A stretch of 64,000 nt of DNA from contig NC_092641.1 of the NCBI RefSeq assembly GCF_039555335.1, positions 34,001,548 through 34,065,547 on the forward strand, in the 5' to 3' direction. The first letter of the stretch is position 1. Each line of letters starts with the position of its first letter. The DNA comes from Amphiura filiformis. Its lineage: Eukaryota > Echinodermata > Ophiuroidea > Amphilepidida > Amphiuridae. The notes beneath the pieces are model-generated. The model ran no database searches. It worked only from the letters and a program-made list of their open reading frames with translations, and was not told the DNA's origin. This document shows, piece by piece, positions 12,897 to 24,660 of this stretch. Made by a program: the position numbers and the translations under genes.

Positions 12897-13299
12897 CTGT
12901 AAAGAAATGATATGAGACAGACTGAAATAATGTGCCAGAGGCAAGGCATCATCTGCAAAAGGGTTGTCTCTGTAAAGAAATGATATGAGACAGACTGAAA
13001 TAATGTGCCAGAGGCAAGGCATCATCTGCAAAAGGGTTGTCTCTGTAAAGAAATGATATGAGACAGACTGAAATAATGTGCCAGAGGCAAGGCATCATCT
13101 GCAAAAGGGTTGTCTCTGTAAAGAAATGATATGAGACAGACTGAAATAATGTGCCAGAGGCAAGGCATCATCTGCAAAAGGGTTGTCTCTGTAAAGAAAT
13201 GATATGAGACAGACTGAAATAATGTGCCAGAGGCAAGGCATCATCTGCAAAAGGGTTGTCTCTGTAAAGAAATGATATGAGACAGACTGAAACAATGTG
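12859..13299 (-). repeat. 73-bp tandem array across a PROSER3-like splice acceptor, six copies
   Basis: GTGCCAGAGG recurs at 12859, 12932, 13005, 13078, 13151 and 13224; a remnant GTGCCA sits at 13297. The period is exactly 73 and the copies look identical. Read on the minus strand, each unit holds the first about 44 nt of the exon at 12896-12812 (encoding DNPFADDALPLAHY) preceded by about 29 nt of intron with a complete TTTCTTTACAG acceptor. There are thus six candidate acceptors but only one donor. The exon and the upstream intron share GGCACATT followed by a T-rich triplet, a likely microhomology for the duplication. Confidence 0.9.
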
Positions 13300-13509
13300 C
13301 CATGTTCATGTCATGCTGTACCTGGGGGGAATTTGCCCGAATTTCACTAGTTATTGCAGGATTCCCATCCTATTAATAGGAACATTTGGAGAGAAGAATA
13401 ATCCCAAATACTTTCAGCAAGTCATGTGTCATGTATTGGTACATCAAATAAGGTGGAGTAGTTACCAATATTTTTTGTGTTTGGACATCAATTTCAGTTG
13501 GAAATTGGA

Positions 13510-14510
13510 AGCAATTTTAAGGAGTATTTCGTGATCCTAGCATATCCTCTTATTATGACATTTTTCAGTACATATCTACGAAAAAAGCTTATTCCGAAAA
13601 TTTCAGTCGATTCAGATTTTGCGTTTGCGAATTATACATGATTACACTGCTCCATAGGCTACTCTTCAAATTTCGCCATATCTTTTCTAAACAAATTGAT
13701 CTCCAAGAAATTTTTTGTACATAAACATTAATCAATCAATCAATCAAATTTATTCATCCAACAATGTATGTATAATATAAATGTAAGCATATAAATGCAG
13801 TGTAATCACAGATTATATGTGGTGTAATACAAAAATATATACTAATCTGTATAGCACAGATTATACTATGCAACATGTTAGGGCCTATACATATTAAATA
13901 AATATTATATGCAAAGTATACTGAGAATAAGATAATAAACAAACATACTATAGTATATATTATGGTATATGATAATAATGACATGGTAATGATGAATTGA
14001 AACAATGGTTATAAATAAGTTATGTCTAAATACTAGTAAATAGCTAGACTATTTTTGAATGCACATACAATGGAGGATGAGGACACTGCTAAACGCAAAG
14101 CGTGAGATTGCAATGCCCTCCTACGGAACAGTACAAGACAAGACAAAAACAAAGTTATCCGACTACATTAAAGAAAGAAAGAAAGAAAGGAAGGAAGGAG
14201 AGATAGGATGAGATAATAATAAGACAAAGATAAGGACAGCTAGAAAATGATAAACAAAAAAATTACGGGGTAACGAGTAACGACAGAGCTATAACAATCA
14301 ATGATGATTTTTTTCATATTATATTTGAAGGAATTAAGTGAACTAGAAGCTTTCAGGTTTGAGGAAAGACTAGTCCAAATAATTGGACCTTGAGAGCGAG
14401 ATATATTACGTAGCCAGAGGTTTCCAGTGATATAAAAATCTCAACTTTTTTTGAGAAAAGTGGGGGGATTAGGCTGTGGATCACAAAATGCCCTTTTAAC
14501 CTATTGCATG
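13510..14510 (-). repeat. Dispersed repeat R1, reverse copy, split by a LINE fragment
   Basis: Positions 13510-13727 and 14411-14510 together are the reverse complement of 6735-7090. The break falls inside a conserved CATTATGTAGCC site, where the LINE fragment of 13728-14405 entered. This gives the order of events: R1 first, LINE second. Confidence 0.7.
13728..14405 (-). mobile_element. 5'-truncated non-LTR retrotransposon, 3' end only
   Basis: On the minus strand the segment starts with a frame reading RSQGPIIW followed by SLNSFKYNMKK, the layout seen at the extreme C terminus of many non-LTR reverse transcriptases (QGPxxWN...SFK...K). A long AT-rich 3' UTR follows, ending in an (ATTG)n tail at 13731-13747. 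It is 5' truncated, has no catalytic domain and cannot move. A short ATTA repeat on both sides may be the target duplication. Confidence 0.65.
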
Positions 14511-14689
14511 AAGTAAGGTATCACTTTATTGCTAAAACGTTACGGTATTTATTATTCTTAATCATATGTTTTTTGTTTTGTTTTTCATTTTCTTAGTAAT
14601 ATTTTTGTGAATTATATTCAGCAATCAGCATGTTTAAACAAGGTTATCTACTCAAGGGGGCCAGGATTATACAGGGATCTTCATACAAA

Positions 14690-14995
14690 GCCCGGCTGGC
14701 AGGGGGCCGGGACATAGTGGAATGTATACTATTACAGAATGTGTGGAACTTACTGCTAATTTGTCTCGTTGTAACCCGTACAAAACTCGGGGAGCTGATC
14801 CTGGTTGCGATGGTTATTTGTGGAATGCCTAGGGTGTGCGCTCTTGAAGCAGCAAAGTCCCTGAATTGTTGTTTAATGGTTTGTGGAATGATGTGGGCCG
14901 TAGTGGTCAGTGACAACCTGTAAAGTGTGCAGAGGCTTGTGGATCAACGTCTAGGCATTGTGCCTGTGCGTAGCGCACTATAAATCACTGCGCTT
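14690..14995 (+). repeat. SINE-like dispersed repeat, copy 1
   Basis: It shares a body with 52895-53105: GCTGATCCTGGTTGCGATGG, then CTAGGGTGTGC, then CTGAATT and a GTGATCA- or GTGGATCA-rich end. The tail GCGCACTATAAATCAC and the following T run resemble the 3' end of a short interspersed element. No clear tRNA head was recognised. The opposed ORFs across it are shadows. Confidence 0.5.
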
Positions 14996-15518
14996 TTTTT
15001 GTGTGTGCCCCACACTGCACTGCCGGGACTATCGCAGGACATGGCAGAGGATACCACACTGGCAAAATGTATTTCCCCGGCTAAATCCCGCTAGTCCCGG
15101 GTCCCCCAGAGCAGCTATCTTAGGGACTCAAATTGACTGGCGCATTAACACGGCTGTATACTCTAGACATTGTTTCTTTCGCAAAATTGAGTGTTTCGAT
15201 ATGTTTGTACTTTGTTATGTTTTTTATAAATACAAGGAATGTAAATCCAGATCTGTAAACTCCAACTGCAATATTTTAAGGATTTTATTTCATTATTCCA
15301 CTCGTGTTTGAAATTGAAAAGGAAAGAAAATTTTTGTTGTACCAGCAGGGTACACGCGCGCAACAACGCATCGCGTTGCGTATTGCACAATTTGTTAACG
15401 CACAAATACGCTTACGCATACGCGACCCTTATCTGCATGCGCTGCGCATCTTATGGAAACACCACGGAAGCACTGATTTCACAAAAGCCTAGTATCTTTG
15501 TATCTTATTGTTTTTATC

Positions 15519-15950
15519 AATAATCAATAAAGTTAATGAGCTAAAATGACTAAAGAAGCTCATTAACATATAATTTTTGCCAATATTTTGCTAAAAATCC
15601 ATGCATAAATGTTCAGGGTACTTTTATTTTGCATACTTTTGCCCTGAAACTTGGTCAAAGTGTTTCTAACATGTGCTAATGTATTATACAGTGAACCCCC
15701 CCTAATTTGCATATTTGCATAATTAATTAGCATTTATGCAAATTAGCTCATTAATTATGCAGATATGCAAATTAGAGGGCGGCTTCACTATATATTACCG
15801 GTACATTAGAACATACTAGAAACACTTTGACCAAGTTTCAGGGCAAAAGTATGCAAACATTTATGCATGGATTTTTAGCAAAATATTGGCAAATGTTACA
15901 TTATTAATGAGCCTTTCCAGTCTTTAGCTCATTAACTATATTAATTATTG
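15519..15950. repeat. Large foldback inside the TTAA element
   Basis: Arms of roughly 190 bp are complementary. Landmarks are CCATGCATAAATGTT on the left, mirrored by AACATTTATGCATGG, and GAAACTTGGTCAAAGTG, mirrored by CACTTTGACCAAGTTTC. The centre at about 15690-15795 is itself a smaller hairpin (CAGTGAACCCCCC against GGGCGGCTTCACT), so two foldbacks appear nested. Confidence 0.75.
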
Positions 15951-16198
15951 ACACAGAATTAAAACCAGAGAACCAGGACTGCATCGCGCCGTCAGCTATG
16001 GGGATAAAATTGGGGGTATTCGGTTTCCCTCGGAATGCGCTCGAGGCATTCGTTGTCATGCAAGCGCGACATAGATGATGTCAGCACCGTCGGCAAGGAC
16101 CCGAATACCCCCAATTTTCTCCCCATAGCTGACGGCGCGATTGTATGTGGCGGTATAGGGAGTCCCGGTTCTCCTTCTCTAATTCTGTGATTATTGAC
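15941..16198. repeat. Second foldback inside the TTAA element
   Basis: The inner arms of about 41 bp run from ATCGCGCCGTCAGCTATGGG to its complement CCCATAGCTGACGGCGCGAT. The outer arms pair TTATTGACACAGAATTA-like sequence with its complement near 16180-16198. The inner arms are nearly perfect, which suggests a recent or selected structure. Confidence 0.7.
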
Positions 16199-16499
16199 AA
16201 AAACAATAGGATACAAAGAAAATATAAATTGATGTATTATGGAAACCGTAAGTCCGATTTGCTCCAAGCAAGGCATTTTGATCAGTGTACTTTACCCTAC
16301 TCAATTAATCTGTTTAAAACATGCTCAAAGCATTTTTTAATTTCTAGAAAATGCATCCAATACCACCTTAAGATTTATTGATGTCTTGCCTTTATAAAAA
16401 TGTATACTTTTATTATGTCTTGCACCATTAATTACAAAGTTATTGCACTTTTAATACATGCATGTCTGGGAGTACACAGCCTCCTTAAAAGCTGGACAA

Positions 16500-17369
16500 C
16501 AAGTACTCCTGAAACACATAGTGGAAGATCGGGATGGTCCCCAGTAAGAGATAAATCCGCACAGCATGCTAGACTATAATCAAATGCAGCAAACCTTTGA
16601 TGAGCGCGACTGCCGTGATGTTGCAAATTCAGCGCTAACAACGCGTACGGCGCACAGTTCATTCATAAATTTCCACTCAGCAACAACATATCCCCTTAGC
16701 AGCCAATCAGAGACAAGTGCGTGCAACGCAGTAAATATGTGATGTATCCTTACAATACGCGCTCGTCAAAGGTTTACTGCATATAGCACTAGGAGCCAAC
16801 ATGTAGGTATGCTAGGTGAATTTAAATTTGCCATCAAACTGCATCATTTTATATATCAAATTAAAGCCCTTGAGTAAACAAAGCCAAAACTGAAAACCTT
16901 TTTTTCATAGCACTTTCCGTAGCAAAGTTACATCTTGTCAAAGACTGACTTTCATCAAAAAGATTCAGTTAGCAAAATTCCCCAAAACGGCATTTCGGGG
17001 TGTTTCTAGATCTTAGTCTCATGGCTTAACGCAGCTTTTTTTTAATGGAACTGCTATCAAAATCCTCTAAAATTCCATGTGCGACTTGATTATCACCATA
17101 AAAAATCATATATTTGGGTCAAGTGAAGTATAGAAAACATATTTATGTAGGTTTCCTTCACCGACCTATTCTCGAAAAAAATTCAAATTTCTATGTAAAT
17201 ATGCATTGTGTTTGGGCCCCGGTCTCGGCGAATTTCGCTGACTAGCAAATGTGTTAACTAAAGGTTTGCCTGGGAGTGGGATACCTACAACATGTCAGTC
17301 ACAGCGCACTGACTGAGCCGAGTTTTATTGTCGCACCCATTGAATTTGTGTGCAACTCGCTATCGGGGA
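16500..17369. other. Non-coding stretch
   Basis: I see no exon, RNA gene or terminal repeat here. Confidence 0.4.
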
Positions 17370-17565
17370 AATGTACGTATAAACCATTTCCAACCGTAGC
17401 ACTGTACCTAGCAGGATAGGCACCCATATGATGATAAAGGACGCAAGCCAAAGGTGGGCTGTTCCTCAATGTACGTATAAACCATTTCCAACCGTAGCAC
17501 TGTACCTAGCAGGATAGGCACCCATATGATGATAAAGGACGCAAGCCAAAGGTGGGCTGTTCCTC
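17370..17565. repeat. Perfect 98-bp direct duplication
   Basis: The unit starting AATGTACGTATAAACC and ending GTGGGCTGTTCCTC occurs twice head to tail, at 17370-17467 and 17468-17565, with no difference that I can see. It is either very recent or an assembly duplication. Confidence 0.9.
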
Positions 17566-18199
17566 ACCAGGTGAAAGGCTGCCGAATTCTGCAACTTTAC
17601 CCTAAAAATCAGTTACTTTACAAGTGTCAAATTTGGCCTTCTAATGGTCTCAGTTGTTATGAAGGAAGCAAATACCCGCACTGGGACATAAAAGATATTT
17701 AACACAGAAGAGACTTTTCGAATTTTCTCTACAAAATGAACAAATTAAAGCTGAAATTAAAAATAAACATAAAATTGAACTTCAAAAAAATCAAAACATG
17801 AAAAAATTAAAATAGCAAAATACAAAAACATGAATTCTTCACTAACCCTGGTTCATTTTTGTCAAATAAAACATCCATCGCTTCATTTTACTTGGTCGAT
17901 GAACTGAACTGATATTGACATTTTGCCATCATATTTCAAGAAAGTTACCCAAAAAGTTGAAGAAGATTCATCTCCCAGCTCAGCTGCCAGCCAGCCGAAG
18001 TAAGCAAAGTTACTAAACCAGCTCGACCTCGATTCTCTCGCCCATCGTGTTTTCAGACCCACTGGAGCAGACCTGGCGCAGACCTGACATAAAACCACAT
18101 GACATATTTTTTTAAAGCAAAACATCAAGGCATCTATTAATATGAATACAGATTTGGTGTAAAACAACAATGGAGAAAATCCAAGAGAAAAAATCCAGC

Positions 18200-18425
18200 A
18201 AATCACAAAAAAAGTAAAATGGGGGGGAAGGAGTTCTTGGTGAGCCGGGGGGGTTTGGTGAGCCGAAAAGGGGGGGCAAGCAAGTTTTGGCAAGTCGAGA
18301 TGGGGGGCATGCGATTTTTGGTACACATCCATGGGGCGCCTTTTAAATAAAATGGAGAGGAGCCTGAGAGGCCTGAAGAAAACAGGGGAGAACAGAGTAG
18401 AGCAGAGCCCCGGGGGGGGGGGTAA
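18200..18425. repeat. G-run-rich degenerate repeat
   Basis: Several G runs of 6 to 11 bases are separated by phrases such as TTGGTGAGCCG and CAAGTTTTGGCAAG. The same phrases in opposite orientation build 18930-19270 and part of 26400-26520, so this is a dispersed, low-complexity family. The long ORFs in it come from the base bias. Confidence 0.6.
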
Positions 18426-18856
18426 ATAATAATAAAATCATTAAAAAAACACGTAAAAAGGGTAGTCACGATACGCGCATATCGTGTTTAGGGTGTCAAA
18501 AACATGAAATATTGGAATATGGGGTAACTTTGGGCACTTTTCAGAGTTTTTAAACCACTGCTTCCAAACAAAACCAATTATAATATATCTATAAATTAAC
18601 TCTTCTTTGTGACATTAATAGGGTTCCCTTCTACACCTTGAAGTTGAAAAAGATAGTTTTTTAATTATTTTGTAAGGGTGCCCTAGGGGTTAAAAATAGC
18701 CTGACCAAAGTTATCCCGCATTTGGGGTAACTTTGGTAAGAGTATTATACATTCCATGAAGAAAAAAAAAATCAAAAAAATTGATCTTCGCTGTAGATGG
18801 GCAAGTTGTTGTTTTTTGTGACATTTTACCCCTTGCAAAATTAATCAAGCACTCAG

Positions 18857-19317
18857 GGGCTGTGCAATAATTATGTGTAGGCCTACCCGGGGTGGTGAAT
18901 TCTCAAAGTGGTCTGCCAAAAATCGCTTCCCCCCCCCCCTCGTTGGCAGTGCCAAAAAATCTTTGCCCCCCCCCCTTTCGAAGTGCCAAAAAATCTTTGC
19001 CCCTCCCTTGCACATTAAGATTTTAGGGAACCCGGCCCTAATCTATAACCTTAAATTGTCTTATCATAAATCAGGAAATTTTGCATATTTGAATGTATTC
19101 CTAATGTTTTCCTACACATTTTTAGGGCGTAATATAGAAACAATGCTCAAAATATCTGTGCCAAAAATCGCTTGCCCCCCTTTTCGACCTGTGAAAACTC
19201 GCTTGACCCCCCCCCCTTTTGACCTGCCAAAAATGCTTTGCCCCCCCTTTTGGCCTGCCAAAAATCTTTTCCCCTATAATTCACCACCCCGGGGGTACAC
19301 ATAATTATTGCACCACC
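18857..19317. mobile_element. Foldback element enclosing a C-run repeat
   Basis: The outer arms are inverted: TGTGCAATAATTATGTGTA followed by ACCCGGGGTGGTGAATT on the left, and AATTCACCACCCCGGG followed by TACACATAATTATTGCA on the right. Between them, phrases like CCAAAAATC followed by TTGCCCCCC repeat many times. A related end, CTATTGCACAGCCCCT, appears at about 26533-26548. No coding capacity is present. Confidence 0.7.
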
Positions 19318-19662
19318 CCTCATCCTTGCTCACAAATATCGATTTTTAGGGAGCGATCGTTATTTATGGCAGGGGGGGGGGTAATGGGTAAATTTAGGGG
19401 GAACACAAATTTTTTTGCGGTCTTGAGGGGGGGGAATCTGACATTTTAGTTGAACCAAGAGGGGGATTGTTAAATTTTAAATGGAGAAAATTGGGAAAAC
19501 AAGGGGAACGCAAAAATTTTGAGCGGACGCGAGGGGGAACGCGAAATTTTTTTGTCGATATTTTTGCCAAAACACCCATTCCCCCCCTGCCGTAAATTGG
19601 ACATGAGCTACTATTATTTCTTCCAAATATATTTCTTAACAAATTGAAACTTATTATTAAAA
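19318..19662. other. Non-coding stretch with G-run repeats
   Basis: Further G-run and C-run phrases (GGGGGAACGC types) continue here. No exon was seen. Confidence 0.45.
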
Positions 19663-22131
19663 TTAGAGTTGGGCGACTATCACTTTTTTCCTAGTCGACT
19701 AGTCGGCAGCAAATAGTCACGACTACGACTATAGTATTAGTCACGACTATCTGTGGTCAGAATTGGACCAAAAAATCGGGTGAAAGTTTGCTGCAAATTT
19801 ACAATAACAAGTCAACAAGACCATTTTAATGATGATTTATGAACTTTTTGATTACTTGTTTGTATAGTGTTACCATGGTAGGTATAAGATAATACCTACC
19901 ATGGTGTTACTATTGGTAAGACAATGACTAACGTTTTTATCACATTTTCACAGTTTATATTTGTAAGTATTTGGTTGGTTTTGGTGCGGATATCTGGCGC
20001 TTTTAACGTGATTTTGTAACATTTTAATTTATTTGCGTTTGACGACTTTTGGTTTTCAATAGTCGTAGTCACGACTACCAGTAATAGTCGCGACTAACGA
20101 GCCCACAAACTGGTCAAGGGAAATACACGGCCACCGTGGTTTTCTTCAAAACTAAAGAGACTCTGCAGCAAGAAAGAAAAGCATTATAATAAGGCAAAAA
20201 ACTCAGGTAAAAAGAGTGATTGGGCCAAGTTCAACATCATCATGAAACAAGTCGATAGGGCCATTAGAAAAGCCCATAGAGACTATGTGAATGATATTAT
20301 GGAATCGGACAACTCAAAAACTTTTTGGCGTTACATCCGAGCCCGTAGGAAAGACAACACTGGTATACAGCCTCTGAAAGTTGATAACAAGCTTCTTACA
20401 GATGACCAGGATAAGGCTCAAGCACTGGCCCATCAGTTTGAGAGTGTGTTTACCAAGGAAAACTTGGACCCACACTCCATGCCTTCGATGTCTGGCGAAA
20501 GTTACCCTGAGATGCCTCCCATTGCCGTTGATCTGGAAGGCGTCACAAAGCTCCTCCTGAACATTGATGTGTCCAAAGCCATCGGACCAGATATGATCCC
20601 AAACCAAGCTCTGAAAATGGCAGCAGTTGAACTGGCTCCAATTCTTTAGCACTTGTTCCAGCAGTCTCTTGATACAGGGGACTTACCACTAGACTGGAGG
20701 AAAGCAAATATTACACCAATTTACAAGAAAGGCGCCACCACAGACCCGGCAAACTACAGACCAGTTTCGCTCACATGTACCTGTTGCAAACTACTGGAGC
20801 ATATCGTTGATAGTAACCTGGTGAGACATCTTTCCAGGTGGAACATCTTATCCGATAACCAGCATGCATTTCGTAAGGCCAGATCATGTGAGTTCCAACT
20901 AATTTTGACAACCAACGACCTTACCAAGCAACTGGACGACGGACTTACTACAGACATGGGTATCCTCGACTTTTCGAAAGCTTTTGATGTCATCCCACAT
21001 CATAGACTGCTCATCAAACTAGACTTCTATGGTATCCGATCTGCCACCAAGAACTGGGTTTCCTCCTTCCTCACAAAAAGGTTCCAAAGGGTCGTTGTTA
21101 ATGGAAAATCCTCTGCGTGGGTTCCTGTTCTCAGCGGAACTCCACAAGGTACGGTCTTGGGACCTCACCTCTTCCTCCTTCATATCAATGACATCCAAGA
21201 TGGAGTGACAAGTACAACAAGACTGCCTTATCTACAAGACCATCAGATCTCCCGAAGACGAGTGTGATTTCCAGACCGACCTGAACAGAATGGTAACTTG
21301 GTCCACCAAGTGGGGCATGAGATTCAATCCCAGCAAGTGTAAAACCATGCGTATCACAAGGAGAAGAAACCCACCCCGACCTCTTACAATATGATGGGTG
21401 TCGACCTGGAGGAAACTAACAGCAGCCAATACCTTGGAATCTCCATCCAAAGCGACCTACGATGGAATAAGCAGACAGACCATGCCAAAACAAAGGCCTT
21501 CAGGGTTCTAAACTTCCTGAGAAGGAACTTCTATGACACCTCATCCTCCATCAAAGAAAGGCTGTTTAATACACTTGTCCGTCCACATGTTGACTACGCA
21601 CCGCCGCCTGGGACCCTTACACATCTAAGAACATCAAAAATCTCGAAAAGGTTCAAAACGCAGGGGCGAGATATGTTACAAACACCTATGGCAAGGACAC
21701 CAGTGTCACAGCTCTGAAGAATTCCTTAAACTGGCCGCTTCTTCAAGACAGACGCCGTAAAGGAAGACTGACCTGCTTTTACAAAATCCTCAACGGACAG
21801 ATGGACATCGACCACACTAACTACATCACCCCCAAAATCAACCGCTCCAGAAGAGGCCACAGCAACCAATTTCAAATAAACCAGACCAGGACCGACGCAT
21901 ACTCAAACTCATTTTTTCAAAGAACCGTCAAGGAATGGAACTCTCTTCCACCTACAACAATCAACCAACCTTCCATAGCTACCTTCAAGAATTCCCTGAC
22001 AAATGACTGTGTTCGACCACGCCTCAAAAACTAGCCCGCTCTCATCACACCTCCAGTTTAAACTCCCCAGGAGTATTTAGGAGGTTTACCAATCCAAGAT
22101 CCAAGATTGGCGACTTAGTCGCCCAACTCTA
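19663..22131. mobile_element. hAT-like element (GTTGGGCGAC termini), split by a CR1-type retrotransposon
   Basis: The terminal inverted repeats are TAGAGTTGGGCGAC on the left and GTCGCCCAACTCTA on the right. A second copy with almost the same ends lies at 27578-28714. The flanks ATTAAAAT and AACCAAAT agree at five of eight positions, a decayed 8-bp duplication. Subterminal sequence is rich in AGTCGCGACT-type palindromes on both sides. The retrotransposon of about 20101-22110 sits inside, so about 460 bp belong to the hAT-like element itself, and it has no transposase. Confidence 0.72.
20107..22034 (+). pseudogene. Dead CR1/L2-type non-LTR retrotransposon, reverse transcriptase remnant
   Basis: The frame opens with PPWFSSKLKRL, the usual linker between endonuclease and reverse transcriptase; the endonuclease is missing, so the copy is 5' truncated. 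Reverse transcriptase blocks follow in order: KAIGPDMIPN, ANITPIYKKG, NYRPVSLT, NQHAFRKARSC, DFSKAFDVIPHHRLL and SGTPQGTVLGP. It is broken by an in-frame TAG at 20647-20649. A deletion near 21220 shifts the frame and removes the catalytic [YF]ADD box, and another frameshift lies near 21605. The C terminus (QDRRRKGRL, RTVKEWNSLP) and a short ATCCAAG-repeat tail at about 22091-22107 are typical of CR1-like elements. It cannot be functional. Confidence 0.85.
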
Positions 22132-22427
22132 AACCAAATATGACTAAGATTGAAAAGATATAGGCCTATTTGACCGACCAAAGTTACCCCGCTAACCGAA
22201 GTTACCCCATTTTACGGTAACAAAATTACAATTGCTAAAAATACGTGGAAATGAAATTTAGGGTATGAAATTTGATGCAAGCTGGAATAAAATCCCTGTT
22301 TAGGAGCTAAGTTAGGGGTGAAAACACGTCTTGTTTAGGGAGCTTTTAGGGTATCGTTTTAGCCAATGGTTAAATCCTTGTTTAGAGTGCTTTTCCAAAG
22401 TTGATTATCGCGGATGGTGTAGGCCTA

Positions 22428-22502
22428 CACGAGCAGAGCAGAGGAGCAGAGCAGAGCAGAGGGGACTAAGAGGAGAGCAGAGGATAACTCGAGAAGAGGG
22501 AG
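22428..22502 (+). repeat. Purine-rich GAGCAGA simple repeat
   Basis: Imperfect tandem copies of GAGCAGA/GGAGCAGAGCA run on the plus strand. A shorter piece of the same type is at about 18385-18405. No coding value. Confidence 0.75.
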
Positions 22503-24446
22503 AAGAGAAGTGGAGGGGGGGGGGTGTTACAAGTCATTCAATTTGTCATTATTTTTTAAATGAAAAATTTGGCAAAAAACATAGAAAACAGCAGCAATAT
22601 TGACCGTAAAGTTGAAGCCACATTCAAATACATTAGGCCTAGCTAATTTTTCTACAGGCGTGTATATTATAGGCTTCTATTGGCAGAGTTGTGGTAGATT
22701 ATAGGCCTATACATTATCAAGCATAATAAAAATATATTTTAAAAACAAGACCAAATTGTACAAATTAATTCTGTTTTCAATTGTCATAATGTGGGGCTAC
22801 CAGTCACGCTGTAGATCAGATTTCATCTGGGCGAATTTATTTGGGACGAGCAATTAGTGTACCGGCTGGCCACAGTTCAAACTTTACAGCCTCATTTTAC
22901 GCCACAGTTCTAAATCGTAAACTTCGCTATGTGTGGCTGTACTTGGCAGTTCGACACTCTGGCCTGCGCTCTCTACACTATGATGTTTCGGACTTTCGGT
23001 AGCAACAGCAGTCAACAACATGGCGACCTTCTGATGAACGAGTTGACCAAAAATACAACGAAAAATACAGAATATTTTGCCTTAATTTGTTACAATGAAT
23101 GTATTGAAATGTTAAACGGTAGGTATGATTAATAAAAACGATTTATTTTAGATGCCGTGTCACGAATATGGATGTCACTGTCAGCCTAGAAAAAAATTCA
23201 GAAATGAAAATGATGCCAATCAATTATCAAAATTTTGAAGTAAGCTCACAGAGCTTGCATGACTCAATGTGCATGGGTAAGCTTACAGAAAAGGTAACCT
23301 TAAACCTACCATAAGCCTTCCACGAGTTGGCATGTTAGGCCAGGGCTACATAAATGAGGCCTAAAAAAGAAGAAGATCCAAAGGCAAAGCATGTGAAGCA
23401 GCATGAAACTTGGTCGGACGGTTTATTTAATATCATTTTATAATATTTAAAAAATATTTTGCCAAAACATGTTGCTCGAGAACTCTATAAAAGCTCAAGA
23501 GGGAAAGATGACAGGGGTGTCAAGAGTGGCTAACCATCAAATTAGCACACAACGGAAGTTGAACACAAGCATACTTTTGTTTTCATATTTTTTTCTTTAT
23601 TACTTTATTTATTTTTCTCTTATTTTTTCATAGTTAAACTTATTGCACAAAGAACAAATTGAAAAAATTAATAAAGTACACTGAAAATAAATCAGTTTTA
23701 GAGCTTTTAGACTCTTGGTAGTCTTGCCAGCAAGACTTCAGTCTTTATCATAAACATAATGACATCTACGGACCTGAAGTCTTGCAGCGGTACATAGGGA
23801 TGCACTGTACGCTTAAGAAAAACAAACTTCAAGCATCAAGAAATATACCTTGTATTTGTCAGTTTTACCTCAGAGATGCTGTAGACCCTCTCTACACAGT
23901 GTAGAAACATCACAAGTAGAATGCTGCTCAATATGATAAATCCAAATCATGAAAATAATGCAATTTTGCAGAGCAATATTTTGACCACTTTTGCACTAAG
24001 TAAATTACTCCATGAAGATTGCAGGTTTTGCCAACTCAGGGGATGTTGAACCCACCCAAAAGTTGAGATCAATGTAGATCAATTATCTCAACTTTGGTAT
24101 GGTAGTATAGTATAATGGGATTAAAATCATCCATGTACGCCCAAACTCTGGTACAATGGGGATTAAAATCATCCATGCAGGCCAAAACTGTCCTTGAGAG
24201 TTCCTCGTCTACATCCTTGGAGCCCAAAATGAGCCCACATATTGTGATGTTTCTTTTTTGTGGTACAGATATGAATAGAGTGCCCTATAACTCAGTATGC
24301 TGAGTTATAGTTACTAGAACTAAGACTCTTGGTGGTAACACATTATTCGTTTCGCGTCCACCGCCTGCCTGGGTTTTGTGCCCCGCATGGATTTATTTTA
24401 ATTTTATTTTTTTCCCATAAGTATGATAAAATGCTGAAAAATAAAC

Positions 24447-24660
24447 TGCTCAAATAAAGAAAGTCCGCAGTCATGTAACCCGTTCTACATCGAAACCTGA
24501 TCTTGTTATGACAATTTGATTGATAAAGGCGTGTGCAGAATTTTGTTAGCTCCAATTTGATACCACATTTGCTACCCAAAACTCTAAATTCACAGAGATT
24601 GATACCTGTATATGAAATTTGGTGCATTTTCACATAAATGCATGGAATGTGGGCTAAATA
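24447..24660 (+). repeat. Half copy of foldback family F1
   Basis: CTCAAATAAAGAAAGTCCGC, then AACCTGATCTTG and ACTCTAAATTCACAGAGATT, match the left arm of the complete foldback at 36373-37020. The right arm is absent here. Confidence 0.7.

Larger units (their letters stand above)
15149..16484 (-). mobile_element. TTAA-flanked terminal-inverted-repeat element, copy A
   Basis: The ends CACGGCTGTATACTC and GAGTACACAGCCTCC are inverted repeats, and TTAA flanks both (15145-15148 and 16485-16488). TTAA duplication is the hallmark of piggyBac-type insertion. Sequence next to each end (15149-15490 and 16365-16484) is the reverse complement of the opposite ends of copy B at 31393-33544, so the two copies are one family in opposite orientation. 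There is no transposase frame. The centre of copy A is filled by two other foldback structures (15519-15950 and 15941-16198). Confidence 0.78.

Noticed and set aside
13095..13295. Minus-strand ORF of 66 residues rich in F, L and H
   Set aside because: It is translation of the 73-bp array in shifting frames.
16432..16662. Minus-strand ORF of 76 residues near the right end of TTAA element copy A
   Set aside because: It crosses the transposon end into flanking DNA and has no domain or splice support.
18873..19449. 143- and 76-residue proline-rich ORFs
   Set aside because: They come from C-run repeats inside a foldback; stop codons are rare there because of base composition.
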